Positions 4,730-5,669 of a DNA stretch of 5,669 bases are shown here, piece by piece (the stretch's first letter is position 1; every line of letters begins with the position of its first letter). The translations under genes were made by a program, and so were the position numbers. The DNA is taken from contig JAFLUJ010000050.1 of the NCBI GenBank assembly GCA_022511485.1, forward strand, positions 1 to 5,669. The letters run 5' to 3'. This DNA is from Oscillospiraceae bacterium. Its GTDB lineage: Bacteria; Bacillota; Clostridia; Oscillospirales; Ruminococcaceae. The notes under the pieces are model-generated. The model worked only from the letters and a program-made list of their open reading frames with translations, searched no databases and was not told the origin of the DNA.

Positions 4730-4760
4730 AAGACCGCCCCTGATAAACAAGGACGGTCTT
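4730..4760 (+). terminator. Hairpin terminator closing the bofA cluster
   Basis: AAGACCG (4730-4736) pairs with CGGTCTT (4754-4760), and two further C-G pairs lie inside after one mismatch; the stem begins 11 bases after the bofA stop. The plus-strand tail is only TTATCT, a poor U-tract, while on the minus strand the hairpin is followed by TTTTT. It probably works in both directions. Its right arm is identical over 12 bases to the window start. Confidence 0.7.
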
Positions 4761-4778
4761 ATCTGCTGAAAATGAGCA

Positions 4779-4807
4779 TTGACTTATTAACAATTATGTT
4801 ATATAAT
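4779..4807 (+). promoter_or_regulatory. Sigma-A promoter of the PIN toxin-antitoxin module
   Basis: TTGACT (4779-4784), a 17-base spacer and a perfect TATAAT (4802-4807). The start point would be near 4814, about 64 bases before the antitoxin ATG. It follows the bofA terminator, so the module is transcribed on its own. Confidence 0.88.
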
Positions 4808-4835
4808 ATAATCAGGAAAAATCAGTATGAATATT

Positions 4836-4850
4836 ACAGATACTATCTGT
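4836..4850 (+). promoter_or_regulatory. Palindromic operator candidate in the module leader
   Basis: ACAGATA and TATCTGT are exact reverse complements around a single central C. The site lies about 22-36 bases after the expected transcription start and 27 bases before the antitoxin ATG. Toxin-antitoxin modules are usually repressed by the antitoxin or the complex binding a palindrome, so this is the natural operator candidate; direct evidence is lacking. Confidence 0.55.
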
Positions 4851-4877
4851 CAACCTTTAAGATGAAGGAGTGATCTT

Positions 4878-5105
4878 ATGAGTACCAAGGAAATAGCATA
4901 CAGCATTTTGGAACGGCTCAGCGAGGAGCAGCTTAAAGGATTTATTGCTCTATTCAGTGATGTATATCCAAATACAGAAGACAGCGATGCTCAGGCAAGG
5001 CGTGATGAGGCTTTCATAAACTTGGAAGCTCTTAGAATAAGTGTTCCCGATTTTGACGAGAAAAAAGAGCTTGACGAATACAGGAAGGAAAGATTTGGCA
5101 CATGA
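4878..5105 (+). CDS. Probable antitoxin of a PIN-type toxin-antitoxin module
   Basis: A 75-residue soluble, acidic protein. It has a helical N-terminal part (about 3-28, including LERLSEEQLKGFIALF) and a charged C-terminal part ending in FDEKKELDEYRKERFG, the arrangement found in many small antitoxins whose tail wraps the partner. I see no clear AbrB, RHH or HTH fold, so whether it binds DNA itself is uncertain. Its stop codon overlaps the start of the PIN gene (ATGA at 5102-5105), the tight coupling typical of such pairs. AAGGAG (4865-4870) lies 7 bases before the ATG. It has its own promoter and leader palindrome, so autoregulation is likely but inferred. Confidence 0.78.
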   Translation: MSTKEIAYSILERLSEEQLKGFIALFSDVYPNTEDSDAQARRDEAFINLEALRISVPDFDEKKELDEYRKERFGT

Positions 5106-5527
5106 AGATCCTTATAGACACAAATGTACTGATAGATTACATTCTTAGGAGGGAGCCGTATACAGATGATGCCGAAAAAATAATTTTTCTTTGTAAAAAT
5201 ATGCAGATAGAGGGTTGTATTGCTGCACATTCGATCATGAATATTTTCTATATTCTCCGTAAGTTAATGACTTTGGAAAAAAGGAAAAAGTTTCTGAATT
5301 ATATTTCGGAATTTATTGAGATAATTGGGATCGACCGCCGTAAAATAATAAGTGCAGTGAATAACGATCAATTTACAGATGTCGAGGACTGTTTGCAAAC
5401 CGAATGTGCCAAGGAGTTTTCAGCCGATTATATCGTTACAAGGAATGTAAAGGATTTTCAGAACAGCACTATCCCTGCCATATCTCCCGATGATTTTTTA
5501 AAAAAAGTGGATTTGACCACGATTTGA
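5102..5527 (+). CDS. PIN-domain ribonuclease toxin
   Basis: A 141-residue single PIN domain (PIN_3-like, PF13470), of the type that cleaves RNA with a Mg2+ or Mn2+ centre. Visible acidic residues are Asp6 in LIDTNVLID (4-12), then Asp93, Glu95 and Asp96 in FTDVEDCLQTECA (91-103), and Asp118 in YIVTRNVKDF (110-119), the usual late motif of the subfamily. The central AAHSIMNIFYILRK (41-54) matches the second helix of this group. No signal peptide. It follows the antitoxin with a 4-base overlap and has no recognisable independent ribosome binding site, so its translation probably depends on the antitoxin. The gene is more AT-rich than the bofA cluster before it, which hints at transfer. The cognate target is unknown. 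Confidence 0.9.
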   Translation: MKILIDTNVLIDYILRREPYTDDAEKIIFLCKNMQIEGCIAAHSIMNIFYILRKLMTLEKRKKFLNYISEFIEIIGIDRRKIISAVNNDQFTDVEDCLQTECAKEFSADYIVTRNVKDFQNSTIPAISPDDFLKKVDLTTI

Positions 5528-5548
5528 CCAAAATCACTCACTAAAACA

Positions 5549-5590
5549 AACCTCTCAAACGACGCATCCACGCCATTTGAGAGGTTCTTT
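5549..5590. terminator. Bidirectional terminator between PIN toxin and tRNA-Pro
   Basis: AACCTCTCAAA (5549-5559) and TTTGAGAGGTT (5576-5586) pair perfectly over 11 bp with a 16-base loop. On the plus strand the stem lies 21 bases after the toxin stop and is followed by CTTTA; on the minus strand a T-rich stretch (TGTTTTAG) follows. It can therefore end the toxin transcript and the convergent tRNA-Pro transcript. Confidence 0.8.
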
Positions 5591-5594
5591 ACAG

Positions 5595-5669
5595 TGGTCG
5601 AGGTGACGGGACTTGAACCCACGGCCTCTGCGTCCCGAACGCAGCGCTCTACCAAACTGAGCCACACCT
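5595..5669 (-). tRNA. tRNA-Pro, anticodon CGG, 5' end cut by the window edge
   Basis: On the minus strand the anticodon stem CTGCG/CGCAG encloses the 7-base loop TTCGGGA; its anticodon CGG (5637-5635) reads the proline codon CCG. The T-arm is CGTGGGTTCAAGTCCCG-like, and the D-arm carries GGCTCAGTTTGGTAGAGC. The acceptor 3' strand CACCTCG (5605-5599) plus discriminator A and encoded CCA (5597-5595) are present. Of the 5' acceptor strand only AGGTG is inside the window; the first two bases (expected CG) lie beyond 5669. Confidence 0.95.

Noticed and set aside
5458..5667. 69-codon minus-strand reading frame
   Set aside because: It runs through tRNA-Pro, the terminator and the toxin end, so it cannot be a real gene.

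Overview
The window looks like chromosomal DNA of an anaerobic, spore-forming Firmicute of the Clostridia. Ruminococcus or a related Oscillospiraceae genus is my best guess, by inference from moderate GC content, strong AAGGAGG ribosome binding sites, TTGACA/TATAAT promoters, the protein families present and a BofA sporulation protein. No marker fixes the genus.

Layout. (1) Positions 1-426: a minus-strand tRNA-Leu(TAA) with an ideal promoter, then about 230 bases with no credible gene but a long nested inverted-repeat structure and a bidirectional terminator. (2) Positions 427-2906, all minus strand and transcribed right to left: a YfcE-type metallophosphoesterase, a small Amidase_6-type cysteine hydrolase and an aldo/keto reductase with two C-terminal iron-sulfur motifs. 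The spacers between them are long and rich in inverted repeats, so these are probably separate units and not one tight operon. (3) Positions 3022-4718, plus strand: five small genes in a row. The last two overlap and match the YaaL (DUF2508)-BofA pair known from Bacillus subtilis. The three before them are uncharacterised, one with a hydrophobic C-terminal tail. A hairpin ends the cluster. (4) Positions 4779-5590, plus strand: a self-contained AT-rich toxin-antitoxin-like module with its own promoter, a palindrome in the leader, a small acidic protein and a PIN-domain ribonuclease overlapping by 4 bases, closed by an 11-bp stem terminator. (5) Positions 5595-5669: tRNA-Pro(CGG) on the minus strand, cut by the window edge 2 bases short of its 5' end.

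Working together: the five-gene cluster is the most interesting part. If BofA-type control of mother-cell sigma-K processing is conserved here, the three unknown small proteins are candidates for a membrane-associated sporulation accessory set. The PIN module next to a tRNA gene is typical accessory DNA. The minus-strand genes are housekeeping or metabolic with no evident link to one another.
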